Shown: positions 25,251-34,548 of the stretch, in pieces
Layout: each line of letters opens with the position of its first letter
Numbering within the stretch: position 1 is the stretch's first letter
NCBI RefSeq assembly: GCF_024362485.1
Contig: NZ_CP101456.1
Coordinates: 2,232,001-2,296,000 of the forward strand
Length of the DNA stretch: 64,000 nt
Origin: Natronobeatus ordinarius
Lineage (GTDB): Archaea; Halobacteriota; Halobacteria; Halobacteriales; Natrialbaceae
Direction: 5' to 3'
Position numbers and translations under genes: made by a program
The notes under the pieces: model-generated
Database searches by the model: none
What the model saw: only the letters and a program-made list of their open reading frames with translations
Told to the model about the DNA's origin: nothing

Positions 25251-27110
25251 ATGGCGGACGATGGCGGGCTCAACGGCTCGTGGGAAATGGCCGACCCGTC
25301 CGGCGCTAAAGAGAACCTCGTAGCGGGAACGAACCTCCAGAAGAATTCTGACGAGAACGCCTACGGCGAACAGCCCGACGTCAAGGTCGCCACACTCGGT
25401 GACCCGATACCGATTGAAGACCAGCTACGTGACGCTCTCCAGCGCGGCCTCTCCCCACGAGAGGCCGTCGGTCGCATCGGGGTGCTCCGCACCACGCGGT
25501 TCGAACTCGACGTCGACGGGCTCGCCCGTGATCTCACCGACGCCGAAGCCCAACGCCTAATTCTCGGCCAAGAACTCACCGACACGCCGTCCTACAGGCT
25601 CGAAGAGCAGATGGATGACCACGCGGTCCACGAGGAGATGCACGTCTCCGAGCGCGTCAGCGAGCGCACCATCGACAACATCCGCGACCGCATCCCCGAC
25701 GAGAAACTCGCACGCTTCGAAACCGCGACGGAGAACGTCGCGCGGTGGGCCGAAGACGAGAGTGTCGAGATGGCCGATCTCCGTGACGCGCCCGACCCGG
25801 AGGCCATGGCCGACGGGATGGACGCACCGGAACTCGTGAAGCTCACGCGGGCGATGAAGACGACTGGCTACGCCTGCATCCAACTCGGTCGCACGGACCC
25901 GTACTACGACAAGTGGGAGGTGTTCAAGCCGTACGAACTCGCGTCCCACCACAACATCCATCCGAACAACGCCCGGGACAGTCTCCGGCAGAAACCGTAC
26001 TACTGGGCGCGGAAGACGCCGACTTCGAAGGCGCTCTGGAATCAGGTGCGCGAGTCCTCACGCGGCCACTTTCGGGGGATGTTCATCTGCGCCTTCGAGC
26101 AGTACCTGGACCTGCTCGACCGCTACAATCTGCTCCCCGACCGCCCCGATCTCGCCGTAGACCTCACCGGGTGGCCGTGGTTCGGGAAAATCGACGACGA
26201 AGACACGCCGGACGAAGAACGCGAACAGCCCGGTGCCGTCGAAGGGACGAAGCCCGGGCGGAACTACTCGCACTCGTGGCAGTTCGCCACCGTTTCGCTC
26301 GTGGGAACGCCGGTGCCGATGACGTTCGCCGCGCGGTCGGTCGAACGGCGGAACCGGCGGGCCTACCACCTGAATCAGCTTCTCAACTACTCGGAAGCGA
26401 AGTTCGACATCGGGCGTGTGTTTCTCGACAAGGACTTCTACACCGAGAAGATCAAGGACGAGCTGAAGGAGCGCGACCAGGACTTCGTCATCACCGCGCC
26501 CCGGAACATGGGCGCGTTCGAGGACCTCATCATGGGCACGGAACTCCGTGAAGACTCGTGGAACTCTCAGCCCTACGAAATCGGCATTGGCGCGTCCGAC
26601 GACGCCGACCACTATCTGTTCGTGAACCCGTCGGAGAAGCGGCTGAAGCGGGCCGACACCGGCCTCGAAGACCCGAAGAACTGGGAAGCGTTCTACACGA
26701 ACATCGACCCAGAGACCGTCGATGGTGGCGGCGCGGCGCTGGCCGCCGACTACCGTCTCCGCTGGGGTATCGAAACGGCGTATCGGATGCTGAAACACGA
26801 CTTCATGCCGAAATCAGCGACGCCGATGCGGAACCAGCGGGTGTTCCTGTTCAACTGGGCGATCCTCCTGAACAACATGTGGATGGGGGCGAACGTGCTC
26901 GCGGCGGCGAACGAGCGTGACTACGTCCCGCATGAGGCGGACGAACCTTTGCAGGTAAAGGACGACCAGGGCAACTACGAGTACACGGCGAACGAATTCA
27001 TGACCGCGCTCGTCGATGACCTCCACCCGACCGACATCGGTGAAGTGGCAGACCTCTCAGAAAAGAGTGACATCTTAGCGAACGCCAGCGGCCTCGATCT
27101 GATCACCTGA
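25251..27110 (+). CDS. DDE transposase (IS4-like fold) of the 4.8-kb transposon
   Basis: The 619-residue protein has an acidic N-terminal region of about 200 residues and then the catalytic core: Asp304 in LAVDLTGWPWFGK, a second Asp (393 or 395) in RVFLDKDFYTEKIK, and Glu508 in RWGIETAYRMLKHDF, in the order and spacing of IS4-superfamily DDE enzymes with the Y-x6-K variant after the Glu. FLFNWAILLNNMW follows. The ATG at 25251 is preferred over a TTG two codons upstream. It should cut and join the 36-bp ends of the element. The subfamily is not assigned. Confidence 0.82.
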   Translation: MADDGGLNGSWEMADPSGAKENLVAGTNLQKNSDENAYGEQPDVKVATLGDPIPIEDQLRDALQRGLSPREAVGRIGVLRTTRFELDVDGLARDLTDAEAQRLILGQELTDTPSYRLEEQMDDHAVHEEMHVSERVSERTIDNIRDRIPDEKLARFETATENVARWAEDESVEMADLRDAPDPEAMADGMDAPELVKLTRAMKTTGYACIQLGRTDPYYDKWEVFKPYELASHHNIHPNNARDSLRQKPYYWARKTPTSKALWNQVRESSRGHFRGMFICAFEQYLDLLDRYNLLPDRPDLAVDLTGWPWFGKIDDEDTPDEEREQPGAVEGTKPGRNYSHSWQFATVSLVGTPVPMTFAARSVERRNRRAYHLNQLLNYSEAKFDIGRVFLDKDFYTEKIKDELKERDQDFVITAPRNMGAFEDLIMGTELREDSWNSQPYEIGIGASDDADHYLFVNPSEKRLKRADTGLEDPKNWEAFYTNIDPETVDGGGAALAADYRLRWGIETAYRMLKHDFMPKSATPMRNQRVFLFNWAILLNNMWMGANVLAAANERDYVPHEADEPLQVKDDQGNYEYTANEFMTALVDDLHPTDIGEVADLSEKSDILANASGLDLIT

Positions 27111-27133
27111 TTCGACCCCACGAATCGCCGTTG

Positions 27134-27169
27134 CGAAGTTACGAATTTCGACCGGATTACCGAGAACTG
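27134..27169 (-). repeat. right terminal inverted repeat of the transposon
   Basis: Read on the minus strand it begins CAGTTCTCGGTAATCCGGTC and matches the left end in 29 of 36 positions. It lies 24 bases after the transposase stop. Confidence 0.7.
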
Positions 27170-27174
27170 ATAGT

Positions 27175-27468
27175 ATGCCACAGGACGACGCACTCTGTGT
27201 GAACGTTGCACGGAAGATCGCAGCGCACGAGAACGAACCCGTCGAAACGCTCGATCCGCCACTGTACGACGTTATCGACCTGGAGGTACTCGAGCAACTG
27301 TTTCAGCCGGTCGGGCCGCGCTCGGCTGTGGACGCGGTATTCTCGTTTCAGTACCGTGACTACACGGTCACCGTCGACGGCTCGGAGCGGGTGACGGTGG
27401 TAGAACGCGACGGCACGTCTGCTACCAGCCGGCCCAGGCGCCGTCGAACAGTCGGATCGCTCGAGTAG
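27175..27468 (+). CDS. HalOD1 output domain protein
   Basis: The 97-residue protein consists of one HalOD1 domain: SVAxxIA-like VNVARKIAAHENEPVETLDPP, LYDVIDLEVLEQLFQ and AVFSFQYRDYTVTVDGSERVTV. The domain is found only in haloarchaea, often at the end of signalling proteins or alone, role unknown. The transposon ends six bases before the ATG, so its native promoter has been displaced. Any expression now depends on sequence in the transposon end. Confidence 0.85.
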   Translation: MPQDDALCVNVARKIAAHENEPVETLDPPLYDVIDLEVLEQLFQPVGPRSAVDAVFSFQYRDYTVTVDGSERVTVVERDGTSATSRPRRRRTVGSLE

Positions 27469-27471
27469 CGG

Positions 27472-29988
27472 TCAGTCCTCGGACGCGACGGCCGGTGCCA
27501 CCGATCGCTCGGGCGTGGTGGTTCCCAGATGCCGCGCCCAGAGGTAGAGCATGCTCGGCAGGACGACCACGCTCAGCAGGAACGAGGCCAGAAGCGCGAG
27601 TACGACCATCGCGCCGAAGCTCTCGAGCTGAGGGTGTGGATGTAAGACGAGCGTCGCGAACGCCCCGGCGGAGGTGAGGGTGCTGCCGAGTAGCGCGCCG
27701 CCCGTCCCGGTGACGGCGAGCTCGAGCGCCTCGAGTGCGTCGCGGCCGGCCTCGAGCTCCTGGGCGAACCGGTCGCTAATGTGGATGTTGTAGTCGATGC
27801 CGAGGCCGACGACCAGACTCATCAGGAGGGCCGTGAGCATCGTCAGCGGGATCTCGAAGAGGTGCATACCACCGACGACGAGGCCGATCACCAGCGCGAT
27901 CGGAACGACCGTCACGAGTCCGAGCGTCGCGCTGTCCCGGCTCACGCGGTAGATGGCTGCCAGTCCCACGGCGATCACGCTCACTGCGATCACCAGCGTG
28001 TGCAGGATGCCCTGGGTGATCTCCCCGAGGACGGCCTGGTTGATCGTCGCCATGTCGACGGGCGTCGCCGTCAGCTCCGCGTTCCCGGCCTCGACGGTCG
28101 CCGCCACCTCACGGGCGCCGTCGGCCTGTTCGTCGAAGGTGGTGCTTCGGTCGACGGGAACGATCACGCGCAGCGAGTCGTACTCCCCGTCGGTGCGTTC
28201 GATCACCTGGCTCGCCTCCGCGGGTGCGGTCGCGTAGAGTTCGTCGTACACCGCCTCGAGATTCTCGTCGGGGACGCCGTCGCCGGTCGTATCGGCCGCT
28301 TCGTAGGTGGCGGCGAACTCCTCGTCGGTTTCGGCGACGGCGTCCATCACCGACAGCGGCGAGACCGCCGTGTTCACACCCGGCTGCTCGAACGCGAAGC
28401 CGGTTTCGTCGGCGGTCTCGAGCCCGTCGTCGACGGCCTCGAGGGCGGCGTCGTCGGTGACGTCGCCCCGAACGAGCAGCTGTGCGTGGGCGGCTTCGTC
28501 GTCGTCCGGCGTCTGGTAGCGTTCCTGGACGTACCGGTCGTGTTCGAAGATGTCCGGATCGTCCCAGGCGAGCGGTCCGGGCAGGTTCTGTTTCCACTCG
28601 GCCGCCGAATCGGTCTGTTCCTGGAAGCTCTCCTCGTCGAGGGCGGTCCAGGCGACGGCTCCGCCGGCCCCCGCGACGAGCGCCACGACGACGACGACCG
28701 GGGCCGCGTATCGCGCCAGGGTGACGCTCGCGCCGAGGGCGCGACGCAGGTAGGGGCCGTGACCGAGCGGCCGCTTGCGACGGTTGAATCCGACGCGCTC
28801 GAGTAGCCCGTCGGCGCTCACCTTCAACGCGGGCACGAGCGTCACGAAGACGACGAACGCGGAGGCGACGCCGAGGGTGATGCCGACGCCCAGCTGCCGG
28901 ATCAGCGTCAGCGGGTTGGCGAGATTCGCGAGAAATCCGACCGCCGCGGTGACCGTCACGAGGCCGAATGCGACCGCCACGGAGCGGACGCCGCGCTTCA
29001 TCGGCTCGCGGATCCCGTCGTCGGGTCCGCGTTGCTCGCGGTAGCGGTTGAAGACGTGGAAGCCGAAGTCGATGCTGATCCCGCCGATCAGGACGGGTCC
29101 AATGATCATCGTCATCCCGGCGGCGACGCCGAGCCAGCCGAGGATGCCGAACATCCAGCAGATCGACACGACGACGCCGGTCATCCCGACGACGACGTCG
29201 ACGGGGTCGCGGTAGGTGAACGCGAGGACGCCCAGGATGAGCGCCAGCGCCACCGGCAGGATGAGCTGGGTCGTGTTCTCGTTCAGCTGCTGGTTCCCCT
29301 CGGCCCAGGCGTGTTCGCCGACCGTGAAGAACTCGAGGTCATCGCGCTCGCCAGCTTCCTCGTGGAGGACCGCCGTGGCGTCGCTGTAGGCCTCCTCGTC
29401 GGTCGTTTCGAGCGCGAACAGGAGCCGGTGGTCAGGGCTCGTCTCGCTCCCGGGCTCGTAGCTCGCGGGGACGAACTGCAACGCCTCCGACTCAGGGGAG
29501 AGCGTCGCCGACACGGCTGCCGCGACCGCCTCGTCGTCGGCCGCCTCGAGTGCGTCGAGCTGGGCCTCGAGATCGGCGGCGGGGTCGTCGGCGAGCTGTA
29601 TCGCGACCAGGTTCGCGACGCCGACGACGTCGCCGTCCGTCGCGAGCGCGTCGGTGAGTTCGTCCGATTCGAGGACCGCCTGCTGGTAGTGCAGCGCCTC
29701 GAGGAGCGCCGCCTTCGAGAGGGCGTTTCCGTCGTCGGCGCTGACGTAGACGGCCGCGTAGGAGACGTTCTCCGTCTCGCGGTCCGCGTAGCGCTCCTCG
29801 ACGTACTCGAGCGCGTCGAGCTCTTCGATGTCCCCGAACTCGTCCGGGTCCTCTTCGGCCTGCTGGGTCGTGTCGAGGTTCGAGACGCCGGCGACCATGC
29901 CCGCCGTCAGGAGCAACATAACGACGATCACGACTCGATTGTGCGTCGTGACGGCGTCGATGAGCTTCTCGAGCGCCGGTCCGATCAC
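27472..29988 (-). CDS. MMPL/RND superfamily transporter
   Basis: The 838-residue protein has two halves, each with an N-terminal membrane helix, a large acidic extracytoplasmic loop and a bundle of about five helices. Family acidic motifs are seen in GISIDFGFHVFNRY (first half) and GLGIDYNIHISDRFAQEL (second half). Such proteins export lipids or small hydrophobic molecules using the proton or sodium gradient. No membrane-fusion or outer-membrane partner is present, as expected in archaea. A GTG at 29988 is the only start, as a stop lies two codons upstream. The HTH_10 regulator gene 30282-31001 is next to it on the same strand. Confidence 0.88.
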   Translation of the reverse strand: MIGPALEKLIDAVTTHNRVVIVVMLLLTAGMVAGVSNLDTTQQAEEDPDEFGDIEELDALEYVEERYADRETENVSYAAVYVSADDGNALSKAALLEALHYQQAVLESDELTDALATDGDVVGVANLVAIQLADDPAADLEAQLDALEAADDEAVAAAVSATLSPESEALQFVPASYEPGSETSPDHRLLFALETTDEEAYSDATAVLHEEAGERDDLEFFTVGEHAWAEGNQQLNENTTQLILPVALALILGVLAFTYRDPVDVVVGMTGVVVSICWMFGILGWLGVAAGMTMIIGPVLIGGISIDFGFHVFNRYREQRGPDDGIREPMKRGVRSVAVAFGLVTVTAAVGFLANLANPLTLIRQLGVGITLGVASAFVVFVTLVPALKVSADGLLERVGFNRRKRPLGHGPYLRRALGASVTLARYAAPVVVVVALVAGAGGAVAWTALDEESFQEQTDSAAEWKQNLPGPLAWDDPDIFEHDRYVQERYQTPDDDEAAHAQLLVRGDVTDDAALEAVDDGLETADETGFAFEQPGVNTAVSPLSVMDAVAETDEEFAATYEAADTTGDGVPDENLEAVYDELYATAPAEASQVIERTDGEYDSLRVIVPVDRSTTFDEQADGAREVAATVEAGNAELTATPVDMATINQAVLGEITQGILHTLVIAVSVIAVGLAAIYRVSRDSATLGLVTVVPIALVIGLVVGGMHLFEIPLTMLTALLMSLVVGLGIDYNIHISDRFAQELEAGRDALEALELAVTGTGGALLGSTLTSAGAFATLVLHPHPQLESFGAMVVLALLASFLLSVVVLPSMLYLWARHLGTTTPERSVAPAVASED

Positions 29989-30249
29989 CTCCGCTCACCC
30001 CACTGACTTCGGAACGAGTGGCGTCCGCTGTCGGATGGGACGCCGGGTGGTTCGCCTGCAGGGACGGTCGGTCCGCCTCGTCGATCGATCGGTTCGACGT
30101 AGTTTCGGTGCATCTACTCGAGTCGTCGACCCGGCTGTGAGTATAACGGGCAGCACAGTTACCGGCCGTCTAATCCGGCAAAAGGCCTATATACTAGAAC
30201 TGGTCGATCGTCCCACGGGGAACGGCCGGCTGGAGCCGCTCGAGTGGGC

Positions 30250-30287
30250 GAAACGGCTTCTTAGTGAGGAGAAACGGCTTCTCAGTG
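30250..30287. repeat. 17-bp direct repeat with 21-bp period at the regulator's stop codon
   Basis: GAAACGGCTTCTTAGTG (30250-30266) and GAAACGGCTTCTCAGTG (30271-30287) differ in one base. On the minus strand the second copy includes the TGA of the regulator, and GAGAAGCCGTTTCTC can form a 5-bp hairpin that may end transcription. Confidence 0.5.
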
Positions 30288-31001
30288 TGGCTGGTCGGCG
30301 TCGTCGGTCACCGAGAGCGTGCTCCGGCACAGTTCCGCGATCGCTCGCCGGAGCCGCTGTGAGATCGCCGACTTCGAGACGCCGAGTCGGTCGGCGAGTT
30401 CGTCCTGAGAGATTCCCCGAGGGACGTCGAAGTAACCCTCCTCGTAGGCGACGGTGAGCAGGTCTTGCTGTTTGGCCGTGAGGCCGACGACGCCGTCTTC
30501 GCCGTCGTCGGACGTCCGGAGGTGGTTGACCGAAAACGAGACGTCCAGCTCACCACAGGCCTCGTTGAGCGCGACCAGCGCGTCCCGATCGGGCAGTCGA
30601 AGCTGGACGAGCCAGCCGTCGCGGCTGCTCGAGATGTCGAGCACGCGGCCGCCGACGTCGGCGATCGCGGGGGTGAACCTGATCGCGCGCTCGGTCAGCT
30701 CGACGCGGTAGACGTGTCGATCGGGGTATCGATCGACGAGGACGGGATCGCGAACGGTCGGATCGAGCTCGAGTGCGCTCTCGAACTCGTCGAACCGATC
30801 CCCGGAGACCGCCAGATACGCGAGGGTACGTCCCGGACGGACGGTCGTCCAGTACTCCGGCTCGACGGACACGTCGGACACGCGTCCGAGCGTCGGGCGA
30901 AGAGCGAGGTCGGCGTGGTCGAGTCTGACCTCCGCGACGATCCCGCCGTCGGCCTGCGAGCGCAGGCACGTCCGTTCGGAGACGATCGCATCGGTACTCA
31001 T
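30282..31001 (-). CDS. bacterio-opsin-activator type HTH_10 transcription regulator
   Basis: The 239-residue protein has an N-terminal sensor-like domain (about 1-170) and a C-terminal HTH_10: TAKQQDLLTVAYEEGYFDVP, ISQDELADRLGVSKSAISQR and LRRAIAELC. It should bind DNA and act on neighbouring genes; the MMPL exporter gene lies 293 bases downstream on the same strand. The ATG at 31001 was chosen because the longer frame starts in the promoter region. The ligand is unknown. Confidence 0.85.
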   Translation of the reverse strand: MSTDAIVSERTCLRSQADGGIVAEVRLDHADLALRPTLGRVSDVSVEPEYWTTVRPGRTLAYLAVSGDRFDEFESALELDPTVRDPVLVDRYPDRHVYRVELTERAIRFTPAIADVGGRVLDISSSRDGWLVQLRLPDRDALVALNEACGELDVSFSVNHLRTSDDGEDGVVGLTAKQQDLLTVAYEEGYFDVPRGISQDELADRLGVSKSAISQRLRRAIAELCRSTLSVTDDADQPH

Positions 31002-31371
31002 GAGACCACCGCCGCGGCCAGCAGGCCGCAGTAAGTACAGCTTAGCAGAGACGCACTCATTGATTTCCATATAGCCACTCCGGGTAGATGGTCCATGGCG
31101 CTATACACGGACACGCTGGATCGAGACGGTACAATAGATATTCACGTATCAGCCAGAGAGAAGGATCCACTCGATCGAGAAACGTCGCCTTTCCTGTCGT
31201 CGAACAATTACTCGAGTCGGAGGCCACCACGAACGGGAGTCGCCGGTCTGATAGTAATAAGTGCTTACGGAGCGGCGTACGGTGCTTTCGGAGTTGCCGA
31301 CGGGCGTCCGTCACCGCCCTCACGACGAACGTGGTTCGAACGCGCCGTCGACGAAATCGACTCGAGCGTGC
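31002..31371. other. gene-free stretch between two HTH_10 regulator genes
   Basis: AT-rich in its left half, with AGTACAGCTTAGC and TTTCCATATAG that may hold the minus-strand promoter of the regulator at 31001. A plus-strand ORF (31095-31421) overlaps the end of the next gene and lacks haloarchaeal composition; I do not call it. Confidence 0.4.
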
Positions 31372-34300
31372 TCACGTCGACGAGTCGTCGTCGACCGGTC
31401 GTTCGTCGAACAGCAGCGTGAACAGTTTCCGCTCGGCCGCCCGGTAGTGGCGGTTGAACGTCGGCTGTGAGACGCCGAGCGACCGCGCGACCTCCTCGCC
31501 GGTGCGCTCTCGAGGCCACTCGAAGAAGCCACCGTAGTAGGCAGCCTCGAGCGCTCGACGCTGTCTGTCGGTGAGTTCCTCGCGAAGTTCGGTGCGAAAC
31601 CCCTGCCGAGTTCGGACGGGTCGCTCCCGTTCGCGCCGGGCGACGAGTTCGGTCCGCGGATATCGCTCGCCGAGGCGTCGAACGAACGAGCGAACGTCCG
31701 AGCCCTGTGGTACCTCCACGATGAGCGTCACCCGGTCGCCGGCCGCCGCCACCGACCGGAGCACCCCACCGTGATCGACCAGTGTCGACGCGATCGTCGA
31801 CCCGACGACGGTGAGCTCGAGTGGCGACTCCTCGTCGTCCGCCGAGACGGGCTGCACCGAATCGATCGCCTCGAGGTCCGCGGCGACGTCGCTGACGACG
31901 GCCGTCGACGCGTCCGGGACGGTCACGAAGATCGTCGACTGCTCGGCCGACCGGGGCACGACGGTCCCGATTACGAGCGTGCACGCTGCGCGACGGGCGA
32001 GCGTTGCGAGCGGATCGTCAGGCGCCGTCGTGAGCAACTCCAGTTCGGTGACGCCGTCGACGAGCAGCGCCCGTCTCGTCTCGATAGCGTTGATCACGTA
32101 CGCGATCGTTTCGCCGAGGTCGACGAGAACGGCCTGCGTGACTTCGTCGAACGCCGCCGGTCGATCGGCGTAGACGGTCAGTGCGCCGTAAACGTACTCG
32201 TCGTACGACAGCGGCACGCTCAGGATCGACCCGATTCCTCGCTCGAGCGCCTCCTGACGCCACGTTCCGTCGCGCTCCTCGTGGACGACGTTCTCGACCA
32301 CCGCTGGCTCGCGGGTAGCCGCCGTTCGGCCCGCTGGCTCTCTCGCGTCCGGATCGACGTCGACGGTCACTGACTCGAGGTAGGTCTCGTCGCCGGCCAC
32401 CGCACGCGGCGTGATGGTGTCTTCGATCACGTCGACCTCGCCGATCCAGACGAGAGAGAGCCAGTCGATCGACGCGAGTTCCTCACAGACGCTCGCTTCG
32501 ACCGTCTCGCGGTCGTCCGCCCTGACGAGCCGTCGGCCGATCGCTCGTTTTCGGTCGCCGAGTTCGGCGAGTCGATCGAAACGCCCCAGCTGACGCTCGA
32601 GGTCACGCTCGCGCTCGCGGACCGCTGCTTCGCCCTCGACCCGGCCGAGGGCGACTGCGGCCATCGCCGCCAGCGACTCGAGGAACGCCACCGCCCGCTC
32701 GTCGAGTCGCTCCGGGTCGGTCACGGTCGCGAAGACGACGCCGCGTCCGTCGAGCGGCGCGATCAGCACGCGATCGGCGCGAACGCCGATGGCCGAGAGC
32801 ACTCGCTCGAGATCGGTTCCGTCGCGAACCGACGCACCAGCGGCGTCGACCGCGTCGCCGAGGGCCGTCTCGTCGATCCCGAACGTCGGCAACGGTGGGA
32901 GCGACGCGTCGTCCGCCGTCGCGTAGGCAGCCGGCTCGAGGACCGCGTCGTCGCGGAGGTAACACCCGACGAAGTCGGTCCCGAGCCCGTCGACGGCGGC
33001 GTCGACGGTCGTCTGTGTCACCTCCAGGTTCGTTCCCGCCTCGAGCAGCGCCGAGCCGGTCTCCCGGACGCTCGTCAGCGCATCCCACAGGTCGCGTCGG
33101 TCGGTCTCGTCGCGGACGACGCAGACGACGCGATCGTCGCCCAGGAGGGGAACGACGGAGACGGCGACCGGCGTCGGCTCCCGGTCGCTCGGCTCGTCTG
33201 GATGGAGCGTCGCCCTGATCGGCTCGGCCCGCCGGACCACGGGCGAGTCGGCGCGCTCGCGGATCGATTCGGCGAGGGGAGCGTCGACGAGCGCCGTGAG
33301 GTCGCGACCGACGATCACGTCGGCACCGAGGAGGTCGAAGGCGGCCGCGTTCGCCAGTTCGACCGTCGTTCCCTCGAGGACGAGGACGCCGTCCTCGAGT
33401 GCGTCGATGACGGACTCGAACAGGGAGAGCCGTTCGCGACGGTCTTCGACACCGTCAGCGACTGTCGCCTCGCGAGCGTACATCGTGAGTCCCGACTCGG
33501 ATGGGTGGGCCTCGACGGCGAGCCAGGACTCGATCGGCGGATACTCGACGTCGAACGTGACGAGCGACTCGCTCGCCCGTGCCTCGTTGAGTCGCTCGTA
33601 GAACGTTCCTCGAACCGACTCCGGCAGGCGGTCCCAGATCACGGTCCCCGTGAGCGCGTCCGGCCGAGCGTCCGTGGAATCGTCGCCTATCAACAGCCGG
33701 CTGGCTGCCTCGTTCGCGTGGACGATCTCCCACTGCCGGCCCAGCGAGAGGAACGCCCCCTCGAGTCGGTCGGCGGCTCGGGATACCGGATCGGCTGCAG
33801 ACGCCGCGGCCCGGGCCGGTGAGACAGTGACGACGATGCCCGCGATGGCTGGGTCCTCGAGGCGGTTCGTGACCGTCACCTCGTGGACGGTCCAGGTGCC
33901 GTCGGCGTGACGAAACCGATACCGACCCCGCCCGGTCGTCCCGAGCGAGCCCGCGACCACCTCGGACAACAGCTCGCCTGCCTCCTCGCGGTCGTCGGGG
34001 TGGACGTATCGTGAGAGCGGTCGTCGCTCGAGTTCGGCCGGCGTCACCCCCGTCTCGGTCTCGAGCGCCGGGCTGGCGTACTGGACTTCGCCATCGTCGG
34101 AGAGAACCACGATCGGCGCGTCAGCGGCTTCGAGAACGCGTCGGTATCGCTCGGCAGCCGAACGCGAGGGTCGGCGGTGTCGTTCGACGACGTTTTTCAC
34201 CCGCGAGGCGGCGACCGCCGGTGGCGCGGCTGGCGAAAGGACATCGGCCGCGCCCGCCTCGAGTGCGGCCTCCGCCGCCGACTCCTCGGTGATCGCGACG

Positions 34301-34548
34301 ATCGGCACGTCGGCCACCTGCGAGTGAATCGGCTCGAGCGGCGACGACTCCGACTCGAGGTCGCAGACGACGCAGTGGACGTCGCGCTCGTCGAGGCGCT
34401 CGAGTGCGTCCGCGAGCGTCCGCGCCGTGAGCACCGTTGGACCCGGGACCGCCGCCTCGAGTGCCGTTCGTGCGGCCTCGGTTCGGTCGGAGTCGCCGAC
34501 CACGAGTACACTGACGTCGCCGACCACGACGAGCTCCTCGCCGCTCAC
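31372..34548 (-). CDS. large multi-domain HTH_10 regulator (receiver-like, PAS, GAF, Bat)
   Basis: The 1058-residue protein has an N-terminal receiver-like domain (VSVLVVGDSDRTEAARTALE through VPIVAITEESAAE), PAS domains from about residue 130 (RRVLEAADAPIVVLSDDGEV), two more PAS-like regions, two GAF-like domains (about 510-640 and 680-850), a Bat domain and a C-terminal HTH_10 (ERTGEEVARSLGVSQPTFNR). The receiver lacks the clear DD pair near its start, so phosphorylation is doubtful. It should integrate light, redox or small-molecule signals to control transcription. A GTG at 34548 is the start used. No histidine kinase is adjacent. Confidence 0.83.
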   Translation of the reverse strand: MSGEELVVVGDVSVLVVGDSDRTEAARTALEAAVPGPTVLTARTLADALERLDERDVHCVVCDLESESSPLEPIHSQVADVPIVAITEESAAEAALEAGAADVLSPAAPPAVAASRVKNVVERHRRPSRSAAERYRRVLEAADAPIVVLSDDGEVQYASPALETETGVTPAELERRPLSRYVHPDDREEAGELLSEVVAGSLGTTGRGRYRFRHADGTWTVHEVTVTNRLEDPAIAGIVVTVSPARAAASAADPVSRAADRLEGAFLSLGRQWEIVHANEAASRLLIGDDSTDARPDALTGTVIWDRLPESVRGTFYERLNEARASESLVTFDVEYPPIESWLAVEAHPSESGLTMYAREATVADGVEDRRERLSLFESVIDALEDGVLVLEGTTVELANAAAFDLLGADVIVGRDLTALVDAPLAESIRERADSPVVRRAEPIRATLHPDEPSDREPTPVAVSVVPLLGDDRVVCVVRDETDRRDLWDALTSVRETGSALLEAGTNLEVTQTTVDAAVDGLGTDFVGCYLRDDAVLEPAAYATADDASLPPLPTFGIDETALGDAVDAAGASVRDGTDLERVLSAIGVRADRVLIAPLDGRGVVFATVTDPERLDERAVAFLESLAAMAAVALGRVEGEAAVRERERDLERQLGRFDRLAELGDRKRAIGRRLVRADDRETVEASVCEELASIDWLSLVWIGEVDVIEDTITPRAVAGDETYLESVTVDVDPDAREPAGRTAATREPAVVENVVHEERDGTWRQEALERGIGSILSVPLSYDEYVYGALTVYADRPAAFDEVTQAVLVDLGETIAYVINAIETRRALLVDGVTELELLTTAPDDPLATLARRAACTLVIGTVVPRSAEQSTIFVTVPDASTAVVSDVAADLEAIDSVQPVSADDEESPLELTVVGSTIASTLVDHGGVLRSVAAAGDRVTLIVEVPQGSDVRSFVRRLGERYPRTELVARRERERPVRTRQGFRTELREELTDRQRRALEAAYYGGFFEWPRERTGEEVARSLGVSQPTFNRHYRAAERKLFTLLFDERPVDDDSST

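Larger units (their letters stand above)
22395..27169 (+). mobile_element. 4.8-kb transposon with DDE transposase and passenger genes
   Basis: Both ends carry a 36-bp imperfect inverted repeat starting CAGTYCTCGGTAATC (29 of 36 matching), and ATAG flanks the element at 22391-22394 and 27170-27173 as an apparent 4-bp target duplication. From left it holds about 260 bases with no gene, the ParB-like gene, a GNAT gene split by a TnpB-only element, a 150-base gap and the transposase. The left two thirds is visibly AT-richer than the host, the transposase less so. Insertion between the MITE and the HalOD1 gene placed the right end six bases from that gene's ATG. An alternative is that the left repeat is a leftover from a different copy. 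Confidence 0.65.

Noticed and set aside
31095-31421. 108-codon plus-strand ORF between the HTH_10 genes
   Set aside because: It overlaps the 3' end of the large regulator on the opposite strand, lacks acidic composition and has no recognisable motif.
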